Assembly (NCBI GenBank): GCA_023423405.1
Contig: JAFAFR010000023.1
Coordinates: 192,276 to 256,275 of the forward strand
Length of the DNA stretch: 64,000 nt
Origin: Bacteroidota bacterium
GTDB lineage: Bacteria; Bacteroidota; Bacteroidia; Chitinophagales; Chitinophagaceae
Direction: 5' to 3'
This document shows positions 42,634-52,189 of this stretch, piece by piece. How positions within the stretch are numbered: position 1 is the first letter of the stretch; every line of letters begins with the position of its first letter. The translations under genes and the position numbers were made by a program. The notes beneath the pieces are model-generated. The model was not told where the DNA came from and ran no database searches. It saw only the letters and a list, made by a program, of their open reading frames with translations.

Positions 42634-42641
42634 CAAAACTA
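42634..42641 (-). promoter_or_regulatory. Candidate -7 box of the barrel gene
   Basis: The minus strand reads TAGTTTTG (TAnnTTTG) 17 bases before the ATG at 42617, giving a very short leader. No clear -33 element. Confidence 0.35.
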
Positions 42642-42727
42642 TCGGTTGGGCGGAACCCGTCCCTTCCCCGACCTGTTAATGTTAATTAAAATCCGCCGCA
42701 AAACTAACATAAAAATGACAGCCCCCG

Positions 42728-43099
42728 CTATAATCCTCTTTCTGCCACCAGTTTTTTGAGAAGGCTGCCCAGTTGGGCGCTCAGGCTGTCCTTGGCAAGA
42801 AAATAGTCGGCGCCCCCTTTCAGGGTCCAATCTTCGTACACGGTATTGGAATGGGTACTCACCACCACAATAGGGAGACCGGGCTTTTTTTCCTTGATGG
42901 CCTTAATGGCCGGCATGGCGCCTCCGCCCGGCATGGCCAGGTCGGTTACCACAAAACTCCAGTCTCCGGAAAGGCACTGCCGGATCAGGGAAGGGGCGTC
43001 GGAAGCCTCCCCCAGTTCGGCATCGGGAAAGGCGTCCCGCACGAGCTGGATCAGCCCCTGTCGAACGGCATAATGGTCATCTGCTATCAAAATTCTCAT
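42728..43099 (-). CDS. Receiver-only response regulator
   Basis: The 123-residue protein is one receiver domain: acidic pocket IADDH (residues 4-8), phosphoacceptor in VVTDLAMPGGG, and the late lysine in FLAKDS. It ends directly after the last receiver helix (LKKLVAERGL), so it has no DNA-binding domain. Its start overlaps the end of the kinase gene by 23 bases. It probably acts as a phosphate relay or protein-protein switch. Confidence 0.9.
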   Translation of the reverse strand: MRILIADDHYAVRQGLIQLVRDAFPDAELGEASDAPSLIRQCLSGDWSFVVTDLAMPGGGAMPAIKAIKEKKPGLPIVVVSTHSNTVYEDWTLKGGADYFLAKDSLSAQLGSLLKKLVAERGL

Positions 43100-45656
43100 A
43101 ACGGTAACATACCCTTATCCGGCTTCCCTCACCCGGGCTGCTCCATATCTCAAAAGCGGCGCCCATCATATGAGCCCTTTCTTTCATACCCAGCAGCCCC
43201 AGGGTGTTTTTGTCACCGGCACCGGCTTCAAATCCCCTGCCATTGTCGCTGATCTCCAGCTCCAGCCGGTCGGGCCGGTGCAGGAAATGAACCGCTGCCG
43301 ACCGGGCGCCGGAATGCCTGGCCACATTGGTGAGCGATTCCTGCAATATCCGGAAAAGATTGGTTTTCACGGTATCGTTTATGGGAGGATCGTTTTCGGG
43401 AAACTCTCCCCTAACGGCGATGCCCGTGCGCTGTCCGAATTCCGCCAGGTGCCATTCCATGGCGGCTACCAGGCCAATATCGTCGAGCAGACTGGGGCGC
43501 AGTTCGGAAGATATTTTCCGGATGGTGCTTACCGTTTTGTCTACCAGCTCGTTGAGTTCATCCAGTTTTTTGTTCACCTGTGGCTGAATGGCCGGACCCA
43601 GGTGCTTGTGCAGCCAGGCGAGGTCCATTTTCAGTACCGTCAGTTGTTGCCCCAGTTCGTCGTGGATTTCCCGGGCAATATGCAGGCGTTCGGCCTCCCG
43701 CACTTCCTGCAGGTAATTACCCAGTTTCCGAAGCTCGCCGTTCAGCCGCCTCAGTTCCTGCTCCGACTTTTTTCTTTCCCCAATGTCCCGCAGGAAGGCA
43801 AGATAGCTGCCATCCGAAAGCTTTATGGCGGAGGTTTCCACTTCCACCTCGCTGCCGTTCTTCCGGATCATGGTGCGTTCAATAACCAGCGGCTTGCCTT
43901 CATCGAGGCGGTCCATCAGGGGCGGCGTGCCCTCGGGCAATACCTGCTCGGGTCGAAGCCGCACCAGCTCCTCCACTTCATAGCCCAGCAAATCGGCTGC
44001 TTTTCGGTTGGCATCGGTATAACGGCCTTCCTTAGGCGAATATACCAGGATTCCCTCCGCGGCTTCTTCCACGAAGGTTTTATAGCGTTCAATGCTGTGC
44101 TTCAGTTGTTGTGCCTTTTCCGCTACCTGCTGGCTCAGGGTTTCGTTAAAGGCACTGAGCCTGGCTTCGTTTTCTTTTCTTTCGGTGATGTCCAGCACCA
44201 CGGTGGAGTAGAGTGTGCCGTCTTCCGAATGGAAGGGAGAAAACCGCAGCTCAGCAGGGAAGTAATCGCCGTTCTTCCGACGGATGCGATTTTCCATAAC
44301 CGTTCTTTCGCCCGAAACCACCTGCTTGAAATCGATGGACAGGAGCAGGTCGATCTTCTGTTCCACCAGCTCAATAGCGCTGAACCCCAGCAACCGCCCC
44401 ATCTGCTGGTTGCTGAACCGGATGACGCCCTGTTTATCAGTAATAATGGTGGCATAGGGCGCCGATTCGAAAAGGCCGCTGAATTGCTGCTCAGCAATTT
44501 TTTTCTTTCTTTCCCCAGCCTTTTGCAGGGAAATGTCGCGAAGGAAACCTACAAAGTGAACCTGGTTGTCGAGCTCATAGGGAGAAATGCGGAGGCTGAT
44601 CTCCGTTAGTCCGAGGTCTTTGCGCCAGGCCTGCATTTCAAGCGTTCGCTCCATTATACTGCTTTTCCCGGTTTGCAGGTATCTTTCCATGCCACGGGCA
44701 TGCGCTTCGCGGTATTGCGGGGGAATGATGGCATTGCTGAGCGGCGAACCAAGCACCTCTTCCGCTTTCCAGCCAAAGATCTGTTCGGCTGCCGGGTTCC
44801 AGCGGATAATATTGCCGGTTGCATCCACTACCACAACGGCGTCGGGAGCGTTGTTGAAGATCGCTTCGAGCTCGCGGTCGCGCTGCACCAGTGTTTCGGA
44901 TACCCGTTGCCGTTGTGCCTCGCGGCGGTTGATAAGAAGGGCCGCATACCAAATGGCCACCAGAAGGAGCACAATCACGCAAAGGATGAAAACAGCAGTA
45001 CCGAAGCGGCCGTTGAGGTAACCCGACCGCACCAACCAAAACCTGGTAAGACCCAGCAATGAAGGCACCAATATAGCTGCAGGTAAAAGTCCCCGCACCA
45101 GCCTTCCTCCTTTACGTGCGCTGGTGATGGTGCGCATGAACCCTTTTCGGGACTCCATCATTAATACCAACATGGAAAGTAGAATAATGCCGGTGGCTGT
45201 ACCAGGCGCCATGTGGTTGAGGAACACCCTGCCTTCCGTGTATTGTACCTGAAAAAGATAACTCAGCAAACTCAGTCCCGCCGCCAGCGCCGTGCCGAGA
45301 GCGAGCAACTGGGAAAACAGTGGCGCCCAGTTTTCTTTCAGCAACAGCAGCGCCGTAGCGATACCCAGGTATACAAAATAGAACCCGGTGCGGTGATCCG
45401 GCTTTATAAAATCACTGTCGAACAGCGCAGGCAGCGCCAGGGGAATGAATACCAGGAGGGCGGAAAGGAGGGTTTTGCCCATGGTCTGAAAACGTGCCGG
45501 CACCAGCCAGAAAAAGAGCCCGATCCCCGCCAGCCAGACATTGATGAACTGGTTTTTTTCCAGCAGGGAAGTATCGCGGAAAAGAAGGGACAACCCCGCC
45601 AGCGCAAGGAGGCCGCTTTTCAGGATACGGGTAAATGGGTGGGGGCTTTCAAGCAT
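43077..45656 (-). CDS. Triple-PAS sensor histidine kinase (HisKA_3)
   Basis: The 859-residue protein has six to seven N-terminal TM helices (about 15-240), three PAS domains (ELEAIFNNAPDAVVVVDATG; FSGLFESAPYATIITDKQG; YKTFVEEAAEGILVYSPKEG), a dimerisation helix with HIAREIHDELGQQLTVLKMD holding the phospho-His, and an ATPase domain with LQESLTNVARHSGA (N-box), DNGRGF (G1) and GLLGMKERA (G2). The PAS sensors may bind redox cofactors or small ligands. The downstream receiver-only protein is its presumed target. Confidence 0.92.
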   Translation of the reverse strand: MLESPHPFTRILKSGLLALAGLSLLFRDTSLLEKNQFINVWLAGIGLFFWLVPARFQTMGKTLLSALLVFIPLALPALFDSDFIKPDHRTGFYFVYLGIATALLLLKENWAPLFSQLLALGTALAAGLSLLSYLFQVQYTEGRVFLNHMAPGTATGIILLSMLVLMMESRKGFMRTITSARKGGRLVRGLLPAAILVPSLLGLTRFWLVRSGYLNGRFGTAVFILCVIVLLLVAIWYAALLINRREAQRQRVSETLVQRDRELEAIFNNAPDAVVVVDATGNIIRWNPAAEQIFGWKAEEVLGSPLSNAIIPPQYREAHARGMERYLQTGKSSIMERTLEMQAWRKDLGLTEISLRISPYELDNQVHFVGFLRDISLQKAGERKKKIAEQQFSGLFESAPYATIITDKQGVIRFSNQQMGRLLGFSAIELVEQKIDLLLSIDFKQVVSGERTVMENRIRRKNGDYFPAELRFSPFHSEDGTLYSTVVLDITERKENEARLSAFNETLSQQVAEKAQQLKHSIERYKTFVEEAAEGILVYSPKEGRYTDANRKAADLLGYEVEELVRLRPEQVLPEGTPPLMDRLDEGKPLVIERTMIRKNGSEVEVETSAIKLSDGSYLAFLRDIGERKKSEQELRRLNGELRKLGNYLQEVREAERLHIAREIHDELGQQLTVLKMDLAWLHKHLGPAIQPQVNKKLDELNELVDKTVSTIRKISSELRPSLLDDIGLVAAMEWHLAEFGQRTGIAVRGEFPENDPPINDTVKTNLFRILQESLTNVARHSGARSAAVHFLHRPDRLELEISDNGRGFEAGAGDKNTLGLLGMKERAHMMGAAFEIWSSPGEGSRIRVCYRYENFDSR

Positions 45657-45730
45657 TACTTAAGTATACTGAATAATTGGGAGCCGGTCAATGCCGGCCG
45701 CTTCATTTACCGCAAAAACTGTGACAAAGC

Positions 45731-48346
45731 TCAGTTTTGCAGTTCAATTCGCTGTAACGGCAGGTTCCAGCCATAGATATCGAGAGCGGGCTCCAGACCG
45801 GGCTGTGGTTCATAGCTGATCCTGACCCGGCGGGTGCTTCCGGGCATTACGCTGACATAGTTGTCGTCGGCAAAAGCCGGGAGTATGCGCTGCCCGGATT
45901 TTTTGTCTACCAGGGCCAGGCGGTTGAAAAAAGCCACCGGCGCCCCGGCCGGGTTGCTGATCTCCACCCAAACGGTTCCTGGCTGCTCCAGGCCTGCCGA
46001 AATCTTCGCCCGGCCCGGCGGCATATTGGCCAGGGCGCTATATTTGCCATCGGTTCCGGGCAGCCAGTAAAGGTTTTCATCCACCAGTGACCCGTCTGCC
46101 TTCTTTAACCGCAGCAGCACAAAACAGCCTTCGGTCTTTTGCTGGGTTCTCAGGAATCCGGCCATGCCGAAATACTTTTTGCCGGCGGAAGGGCCGATCT
46201 CGTTAAAGACCATGGTGTTCAGGGTGTCCCTGCCCGTTAGTATGTCCACTACCCGCGCTTCCATCATCAGGTCGCGTTCGGTGCGAAAGCCATTGTTCAC
46301 CAGCCATACCATGCTGTCGGCCGGGTTGAACTGGATATGTAATGGTTTGGCGCCGGTGCGCAGCCCGTACAGGCAGGCGTTGGGGTCGAGATAGTAATCG
46401 TACATCTGTCCCCGCAGCGCCGTCCAGGGATTCTGGGTTTTCCAGATCATAACGCCGGTATACCAGTCCCACATGTGTGCAGAAAATCCCTCAGCCAGTG
46501 AGCGGTACTGGTCGTAGTTAACGAGCTGCACTTTCATCGCAAAGTCGGCCACATCTCTGACGGGGCCATATCGGGCAGGCTGGTTGCCATATCCAATGTA
46601 TTTATGGTATTGCCAAACCGAGTCCACTTTGCGGCCTTCGGGTATGGTAGAAAGATTGGCTGCCGGCAGGAATCTTTCGAGCGAAACCAGGTCGCCCAGG
46701 CCCACGGAGCCGATCTCGCTGTTATAGGGAAAGCTGCGGGTTGTCCAGAAACTGGCCGGTTCCTGGATGCCATAAGGGCCATCGCCGTTTCCGCCCAAAC
46801 TATTGCGGCTCATGCTGTCGCTGTTGGAATAGTCGAAAAGAAGGCGCGTGCCATCCAGCGCCGGCAGCAGCGAATCTTTCAGGGTTTTGAGGATGGCTGC
46901 CGGGGGCGTGATCTCGTTGCCGCCGCACCAGAAAGCCAGGCTGGGGTGGTTGCGGATCAGGCGGATCTGGTCGGCCATGGTCCTGATCACCATGCCGTGA
47001 TCATCGGGGTAGCTGCGGCGCACCCACTGGTCATCCGCTTTCTGTGGGTCCATCCACCGTCCGTTGCAATCGCCGCTGAACCAGAAGTCCTGGAAAACAA
47101 GCAGGCCGTATTTATCGCAGGCGGCATAGAACTCGGGCCTTTCCGTAAGGGCGCCGCCCCAGATGCGGATCAGGTTAAGGTTCATGTCGCGGTGGTACCT
47201 TACCTCGGCATCGTAGCGCGCTTCGCTGAAACGGAGCAGGGCATCTGAAATGATCCAGTTACCGCCTTTGATAAAAATCGGTTGTCCGTTTACGTAAGCC
47301 TGCATGCTTTGCGTATGTGCATTCCAGTGATTATCGATTTGCCTGATGCCGAAGCGGATGCTGTCCTCGTCTGAAACCACGGTGCCGGCGACAAAACGCA
47401 GTTTCAGGTCGTACAGCGCCTGCTCACCGTATCCATTGGGCCACCAGAGCCTGGGTTGCTGCAGGCTGTAATCGGGCAGGCGTACCATTTGTTTACCGCC
47501 AGCCGGCAGTTGTACGGTTTTACGGATGGTTTTTCCCGCTAGCTGGTATTGCAGCTCACCGCTAATGGGGCGGGCTCCGGTATTTTCCAGCTCGGCGCTC
47601 ACCTGTATGGTGGCGGGCGCCTGCGGACCGTCGGGAAATCGCTGCCCGGGCACCAGGGTCACCACGTGGGGGTTCCTCATTTTCACGGCGCCGCTTCTTT
47701 CAATCAGCACTTTGTCCCAGATGCCGGTATTGCGATCCCGCACTGGCTGGATCCAGTCCCAGCCGGCTACATACTGGTGCGTAAGGTCGCGCGCAATACG
47801 TCCGTCGCCGCCCTGTCCGCCGTTGGGATTACCGGGGTGGTCGGGCGGAAAAACGAGAACGGCCAGGCGGTTTTTGCCATCCGGCCGCAGCCAGGGACCT
47901 ATGCGGAACTCCTGCCGCAGGAACATACTTTTTTCCGGCATCGGGTTGAGGCGGTGACCATTGAGGTAGATAGCCGCATAATAATTGATGCCGCGAAACA
48001 ACAGCCAGCTTTCTTTTCCTGCAACCGGTTTCTCTTCAAATTCTTTTACAAACCAGTAAGTATAAGTGTCGCGCCCGGCCGTCCAGATATCCGGGATGCG
48101 TTCGTTGTTCATGCCGTAAAAGGGATCGGGCATTTTTCCCTGCCGGATGAGGTTGGTCAAAACGGTGCCGGGAACCGTGGCCGTTTCAAAGCCATCGAGG
48201 CCCGAGCCGGGCCGGGAAAGGACTTCACCCGTAACAGTTACAGCGGATGCCGGGCGGTACAACCAGCCGCTGTTCAGTTCATAACGGTTCTGCGCAAACG
48301 AAAAGGAACCGGACAAAAAAGCCAGCGCCAGGAAGAAGTATTTCAT
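45731..48346 (-). CDS. Secreted GH2 enzyme (beta-mannosidase/exo-glucosaminidase-like)
   Basis: A signal peptide (MKYFFLALAFLSGSFSFAQ) precedes the GH2 sugar-binding domain (YWFVKEFEEKP, LLFRGINYYAAIYLNGH), Ig-like domain and barrel. The acid/base is in WCGGNEITPP and the nucleophile in FPYNSEIGSVGL. The GWDWIQPVRDRNTGIWDKV and IWGGALTERPEFYAACD segments are typical of exo-beta-D-glucosaminidase/endo-beta-mannosidase GH2 subgroups. The substrate is probably a beta-mannoside or glucosaminide. It starts 10 bases from the SafE-like gene on the same strand, an odd continuation of the oxidase cluster. Confidence 0.88.
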   Translation of the reverse strand: MKYFFLALAFLSGSFSFAQNRYELNSGWLYRPASAVTVTGEVLSRPGSGLDGFETATVPGTVLTNLIRQGKMPDPFYGMNNERIPDIWTAGRDTYTYWFVKEFEEKPVAGKESWLLFRGINYYAAIYLNGHRLNPMPEKSMFLRQEFRIGPWLRPDGKNRLAVLVFPPDHPGNPNGGQGGDGRIARDLTHQYVAGWDWIQPVRDRNTGIWDKVLIERSGAVKMRNPHVVTLVPGQRFPDGPQAPATIQVSAELENTGARPISGELQYQLAGKTIRKTVQLPAGGKQMVRLPDYSLQQPRLWWPNGYGEQALYDLKLRFVAGTVVSDEDSIRFGIRQIDNHWNAHTQSMQAYVNGQPIFIKGGNWIISDALLRFSEARYDAEVRYHRDMNLNLIRIWGGALTERPEFYAACDKYGLLVFQDFWFSGDCNGRWMDPQKADDQWVRRSYPDDHGMVIRTMADQIRLIRNHPSLAFWCGGNEITPPAAILKTLKDSLLPALDGTRLLFDYSNSDSMSRNSLGGNGDGPYGIQEPASFWTTRSFPYNSEIGSVGLGDLVSLERFLPAANLSTIPEGRKVDSVWQYHKYIGYGNQPARYGPVRDVADFAMKVQLVNYDQYRSLAEGFSAHMWDWYTGVMIWKTQNPWTALRGQMYDYYLDPNACLYGLRTGAKPLHIQFNPADSMVWLVNNGFRTERDLMMEARVVDILTGRDTLNTMVFNEIGPSAGKKYFGMAGFLRTQQKTEGCFVLLRLKKADGSLVDENLYWLPGTDGKYSALANMPPGRAKISAGLEQPGTVWVEISNPAGAPVAFFNRLALVDKKSGQRILPAFADDNYVSVMPGSTRRVRISYEPQPGLEPALDIYGWNLPLQRIELQN

Positions 48347-48356
48347 ACCTGCAAGT

Positions 48357-49100
48357 TTACGGAACCTGCGTCACCGGTGGTTGGGCACAGTGGATGGCAG
48401 GAGAACTGTTTTGGACCGGGGCAGCCGGGCTGATATAAGGAATGCCCAGGTTGGCGCCGCGCAGGATCAGGAGGCAGCCCACCAGTACCAGGCCCATGGG
48501 AAAGAGGCGGGGCAGGCGCTGGCGAAAGCCGGCGGAGAGGCGGCCCATGCCCAGTCCGAATGCGAGCATGGCAGGCAGCGTGCCGCCGCCAAACCCGGCC
48601 ATGAACAATACGGTATGCGCCCAGTGGCTGAAGGCCAGCGTGGACACCAGGGCAAGGTACACCATGCCGCAGGGAAGCAGGCCGTTCAGCATGCCCAGGC
48701 TAAAATAGAGCCGGGGGCGGGGCTCCTGGCCCAGGCGCCGGCCGATCTGTTTAAATACCCAGGGCTGCAGCGGGTTGCTGTTGGCAAAACGTCCCCGCCT
48801 GTAGCCGATCCATCCCAGGATACCGGCCACCAGCACGGCGAGGCCGGCGGCAAGGGAAATCCATTGCTGCAGCCCGGCCAGCAACAAGCCTCTGCCGAAG
48901 GCGGCCAGCAACAATCCCAGCAGGGCGTATACCAGGATACGTCCCGCCTGGTACAGCAGCAGGTTCCCGAAAGCAACCCTGCCTTCCCGCGTTTTGCCGG
49001 GCAGGGCCATGCTCAGCGGTCCGCACATGCCAATGCAGTGCAGACTGCCGGCCACACCCATGCCGAAACCGGCAGCCAGTATGGTCAGGGAAGGGATCAC
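48357..49100 (-). CDS. SafE/UreH-like membrane protein of the cbb3 cluster
   Basis: The 247-residue protein has six TM helices in two repeats, with GSLHCIGMCGPLSMAL at the first and MLNGLLPCGMVYLAL at the second repeat. It resembles the TauE/SafE/UreH transporters found at the end of Bacteroidota cco clusters. The cysteines (HCIGMC) could bind copper or thiols, suggesting a role in copper supply for oxidase assembly. The start overlaps ccoH by 4 bases. Confidence 0.83.
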   Translation of the reverse strand: MIPSLTILAAGFGMGVAGSLHCIGMCGPLSMALPGKTREGRVAFGNLLLYQAGRILVYALLGLLLAAFGRGLLLAGLQQWISLAAGLAVLVAGILGWIGYRRGRFANSNPLQPWVFKQIGRRLGQEPRPRLYFSLGMLNGLLPCGMVYLALVSTLAFSHWAHTVLFMAGFGGGTLPAMLAFGLGMGRLSAGFRQRLPRLFPMGLVLVGCLLILRGANLGIPYISPAAPVQNSSPAIHCAQPPVTQVP

Positions 49101-49528
49101 CGGTTAACGGGTGTTTCCTGGTAGTATTCTTTTCCGTCCCACTTCCAGCGGATGCGCGCTTCATACCGGTAACCGGGCGGAAGGCCTTCCAGCAATTGCT
49201 GCCCCTGGCTGTCGAAGGCCAGCGTGAACCGGCGGTCGGCCCCCGCTTCGGCGGCGCAGTACAGCAGCACCTCCCCGCTTACCGGGTTGCCGCGAAAGGC
49301 CACCGGCAGCTCCAGCGATACGCCTTTATCGTTCGCAGAAACGCTAATGGTGGCGGCATCGGCCTCGCGTTGCCGGCTGGCGTCGATCAGCTCCTGGTAT
49401 TTCAATTCGCTTTTGTAGTAGTCCTTTTCCACCAGTTGGAATTCGGTAGAAAAACTGCGGTAAACCAGGTAGCCCATCATAGTGGCAAAGACCATAAATC
49501 CCAACATCAGCTTATTACCCCAATGCAT
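49097..49528 (-). CDS. ccoH: CcoH/FixH cbb3 oxidase assembly protein
   Basis: From the ATG at 49528 the protein has 143 residues: one TM (MLGFMVFATMMGYLVYRSF) and a periplasmic FixH domain (LVEKDYYKSELKYQELIDAS, then FRGNPVSGEVLLYCAAEAGA). FixH stabilises assembling cbb3 oxidase. A longer frame to 49612 would overlap ccoG and is unlikely. It sits between ccoG and the SafE-like gene. Confidence 0.85.
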   Translation of the reverse strand: MHWGNKLMLGFMVFATMMGYLVYRSFSTEFQLVEKDYYKSELKYQELIDASRQREADAATISVSANDKGVSLELPVAFRGNPVSGEVLLYCAAEAGADRRFTLAFDSQGQQLLEGLPPGYRYEARIRWKWDGKEYYQETPVNR

Positions 49529-49538
49529 AAACGTTGTT

Positions 49539-50939
49539 TTAATTTTTTGTAAATGGCCCCATAAAACTGGTTTGCAGATCCCCGATCTTTTTTCCATCAC
49601 CGTAAAGGGCAATGCTTACAGGCAGCTTGCGTTTACGGATCTCCGTACGGGGCAGTACGATGAAAAAGGATTCTGTACCCTGCGCTTCTTTTTTCACCAC
49701 CAGCGGCCCGGTAGTGGCGCGCTGCACGCGGCCCTGTCCTTCGATCCGCAGCTCCACTTCAATATCGTCCATGGTTTTGTTGATCAATCGGATAGTATAC
49801 AGGTTGGAAAGGCTGTCGGCTCCTCTTTCCTGGAAGAGCATGCCCGGTGCGCGCACAATGGTTCCGTCGATGTTTTTACGTGTGATCAGCAGCACGGAAA
49901 GCAGCCCGACGAGCACCACCAGCAGCAGGGTATAAAATTTCATGCGGCCTGTGTACCGGAGCGGCTTGCCTTCTGCAATGCCGTTTTCAGAAGCATAACG
50001 GATCAGGTTCAGCGGGCGGTGCGTAGCCGCCATCATCTCGTTACAGGCATCTATGCAGGCGGTGCACCCCACGCATTCCATCTGGGTGCCGTTTCGGATA
50101 TCGATGCCCGTTGGACAAACCTTCACGCACTGGAAACAGTCAATGCAGTCGCCCAGTTCAGGATCGGCGATTTTCTTGAATTTGGCGCGTGGTTCGCCGC
50201 GTTTGTAATCGTATGCCACCACCATGGAATTGCGGTCGAGCAATACGCCCTGCAGGCGCCCGTATGGACAAACCACCGTGCAGGCCTGCTCGCGGAAATA
50301 AGCGTACACCGTGTAAAAAATGGCGGTGAATATCATCAGCGACAGGAATCCGCCGAAATGCTCGCTGATGGGCTCGGTGGCGATCTTGAACAGCTCATCG
50401 GTCCCGATCACATAGGCGAGAAAAATGTTTGCGATCAGGAAGGAGATCAAAAAGAAAAGCAGGTGTTTGATGGTTTTTTTGCGGATCCATACAGCCGACC
50501 AGCCCTGCTTTTGCAATTGCTGCTGCGCCGGCGCATCGCCTTCCACCCAGTATTCCAGTTTGCGGAAAAGCATTTCCATGAAATTGGTTTGCGGACAAAC
50601 CCATCCGCAGAACAGGCGGCCGAAGGCGGCGGTGAACAGCACTACAATGATGATGAAAGTGATCATGCCCACACCGAAAATGAAAAAGTCCTGCGGCCAG
50701 AAGACCTTACCAAACAAAATGAACTTGGCCTGTGGAATATTAAAGAGAAAAAGCGGCTGGCCCTGGTAACGCAGGAAGGGCATCAGGATGAATATGCCAA
50801 AGAAAAAAAGGCTGACCCAGGTGCGGATATTGTAAAACTTTCCTTTGGGTTTTTTTGCAAAAATCCATTTCCTTTTTCCGCTCTTATCAACGGTGGCGAT
50901 CCGGTCCCTGAAGTCGTCCTTTTTTTCGATGGTTGGCAT
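49539..50939 (-). CDS. ccoG: CcoG/FixG cbb3 oxidase accessory protein
   Basis: The 466-residue protein has an N-terminal region with TM helices, the CGWVCPQTNF motif, and two 4Fe-4S boxes: CIDCFQCVKVCPTGID and CVGCTACIDACN. A C-terminal Ig-like domain (MDDIEVELRIEGQGRVQR) follows. CcoG reduces copper for delivery to the oxidase active site. It ends 10 bases before ccoH. Confidence 0.94.
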   Translation of the reverse strand: MPTIEKKDDFRDRIATVDKSGKRKWIFAKKPKGKFYNIRTWVSLFFFGIFILMPFLRYQGQPLFLFNIPQAKFILFGKVFWPQDFFIFGVGMITFIIIVVLFTAAFGRLFCGWVCPQTNFMEMLFRKLEYWVEGDAPAQQQLQKQGWSAVWIRKKTIKHLLFFLISFLIANIFLAYVIGTDELFKIATEPISEHFGGFLSLMIFTAIFYTVYAYFREQACTVVCPYGRLQGVLLDRNSMVVAYDYKRGEPRAKFKKIADPELGDCIDCFQCVKVCPTGIDIRNGTQMECVGCTACIDACNEMMAATHRPLNLIRYASENGIAEGKPLRYTGRMKFYTLLLVVLVGLLSVLLITRKNIDGTIVRAPGMLFQERGADSLSNLYTIRLINKTMDDIEVELRIEGQGRVQRATTGPLVVKKEAQGTESFFIVLPRTEIRKRKLPVSIALYGDGKKIGDLQTSFMGPFTKN

Positions 50940-50944
50940 AGCTA

Positions 50945-52009
50945 CTAATTGGTGACTGGTGATGGGGAATCGGAAGCGGTCGCTGTGGAGTCGCTTCCTG
51001 CGGTGCCAGTTCCTTCTTTGTAAAGGTCACCCTGCGGCGCCTTGGCATCGGGCGGATTGGTTCCGTGCAGGGATTTCACATAACTGGCCAGTTGTGCAAT
51101 CTGCTTGTTGGAATAGCTGTTTTGCCAGGGCGGCATGGCATTGATTCCATAGCGGATTGTTTTGAAGATGCTTTTAAGATCGCCGCCGTGCATCCAGTAA
51201 TCATCGGTCAGGTTGGGACCTACGGAACCGCCGCCATCGGCTTTGTGGCAGGCCACGCAGGAGATGTCGAAACTTTTTTTGCCGGCGGCCATGTCGGCGG
51301 CATCGGTCAGCATGGTAACCGAATTTTCATCCACGCTTTCTCCTTTTTTCTCCAGGTAGGCCTTGATGGCAATATCGGCAGCGGCAACCGATCTTTCATA
51401 TTCCTCTTTGCTGGAAGGCCCGCTGTGCGACACCTCAAAGCGCCAGAGATAGATCACGCTGGCAATGATGGTGATATAAAAACCATAGAGCCACCAGGGC
51501 GGCAGGCGGTTGTCGAGTTCGCGGATGCCGTCGTAATCGTGACCAAGGTCGATATCCGCTTCCTGCTCCACCGGCTTGAAGCTGTTCATCTTACCCCACC
51601 ATGTTGCGAGGGAGAACGATTTTCGGGTAACCGGAACCGTTTGATCGATTGCTTCGGGGCGTAACAGGGCTTTGATCTGCAGCAGCAGGTACATAACAAT
51701 CACCAGCTCCAGCAACAGTACAAATAACAGCGCCCAGAAACTAACAGGATCCATACCGGCAATGAGCGCGGAAGTCGTTGCGACGGCTGTTTCAGGAGCG
51801 GCGTCCTGTGCAAAGAGGGAAGCGGGTGCGGCGGTCAGCAGCAACAGGAGGAGGGGAAGGGTTTTGGAGATGCTGTTGTTTTTGCTGGCTGCCTTGAGTT
51901 TGACCAGGCCGAGGAACACATTGGCCAGTACGATGATCACCAGCAGCAGCACCAGCATCACACCCACCATTACCAGGGCGGCAGGATTGTCGAGCAGGCT
52001 ATCTTTCAT
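50945..52009 (-). CDS. ccoP: CcoP, cbb3 oxidase cytochrome c subunit
   Basis: The 354-residue protein has a TM near residue 12-34, a second hydrophobic segment that looks like an internal signal peptide (about 50-68, PLLLLLLTAAPASLFAQDA), TM helices near 90-112 and 182-200, and one cytochrome c site CVACH (Cys251). Most CcoP proteins carry two heme sites; only one is present here, with the later methionine PPWQNS-type loop. Electron transfer from cytochrome c to the oxidase is the role. It overlaps the CcoQ-like gene by 11 bases. Confidence 0.9.
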   Translation of the reverse strand: MKDSLLDNPAALVMVGVMLVLLLVIIVLANVFLGLVKLKAASKNNSISKTLPLLLLLLTAAPASLFAQDAAPETAVATTSALIAGMDPVSFWALLFVLLLELVIVMYLLLQIKALLRPEAIDQTVPVTRKSFSLATWWGKMNSFKPVEQEADIDLGHDYDGIRELDNRLPPWWLYGFYITIIASVIYLWRFEVSHSGPSSKEEYERSVAAADIAIKAYLEKKGESVDENSVTMLTDAADMAAGKKSFDISCVACHKADGGGSVGPNLTDDYWMHGGDLKSIFKTIRYGINAMPPWQNSYSNKQIAQLASYVKSLHGTNPPDAKAPQGDLYKEGTGTAGSDSTATASDSPSPVTN

Positions 52010-52187
52010 TGTCTTGGTTTGAAAGTGAGGAATCGAGCGGGATGCGGCTCACGGCTTCGTAAGAAGAAGCCCTTGACTTGAATACCCAAATGAGCATGAC
52101 CAGGAAGAACAGCATGAAGATGCCCAGGGAGGTCATTCCATAGATGTCGATATCGCTGATCCGGGTGAGGTAGTGAATGAATTTCAT
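51999..52187 (-). CDS. CcoQ-like small membrane subunit
   Basis: The 62-residue protein has one TM helix (MTSLGIFMLFFLVMLIWVF) and a short polar tail, matching FixQ/CcoQ in size and position between the catalytic subunit and CcoP. Its sequence is not distinctive. Confidence 0.75.
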   Translation of the reverse strand: MKFIHYLTRISDIDIYGMTSLGIFMLFFLVMLIWVFKSRASSYEAVSRIPLDSSLSNQDNER

Positions 52188-52189
52188 GG

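Noticed and set aside
49482..50948. Long + strand open frame antisense to ccoG
   Set aside because: It mirrors ccoG, has no domain features and lies within the well-supported cco operon.
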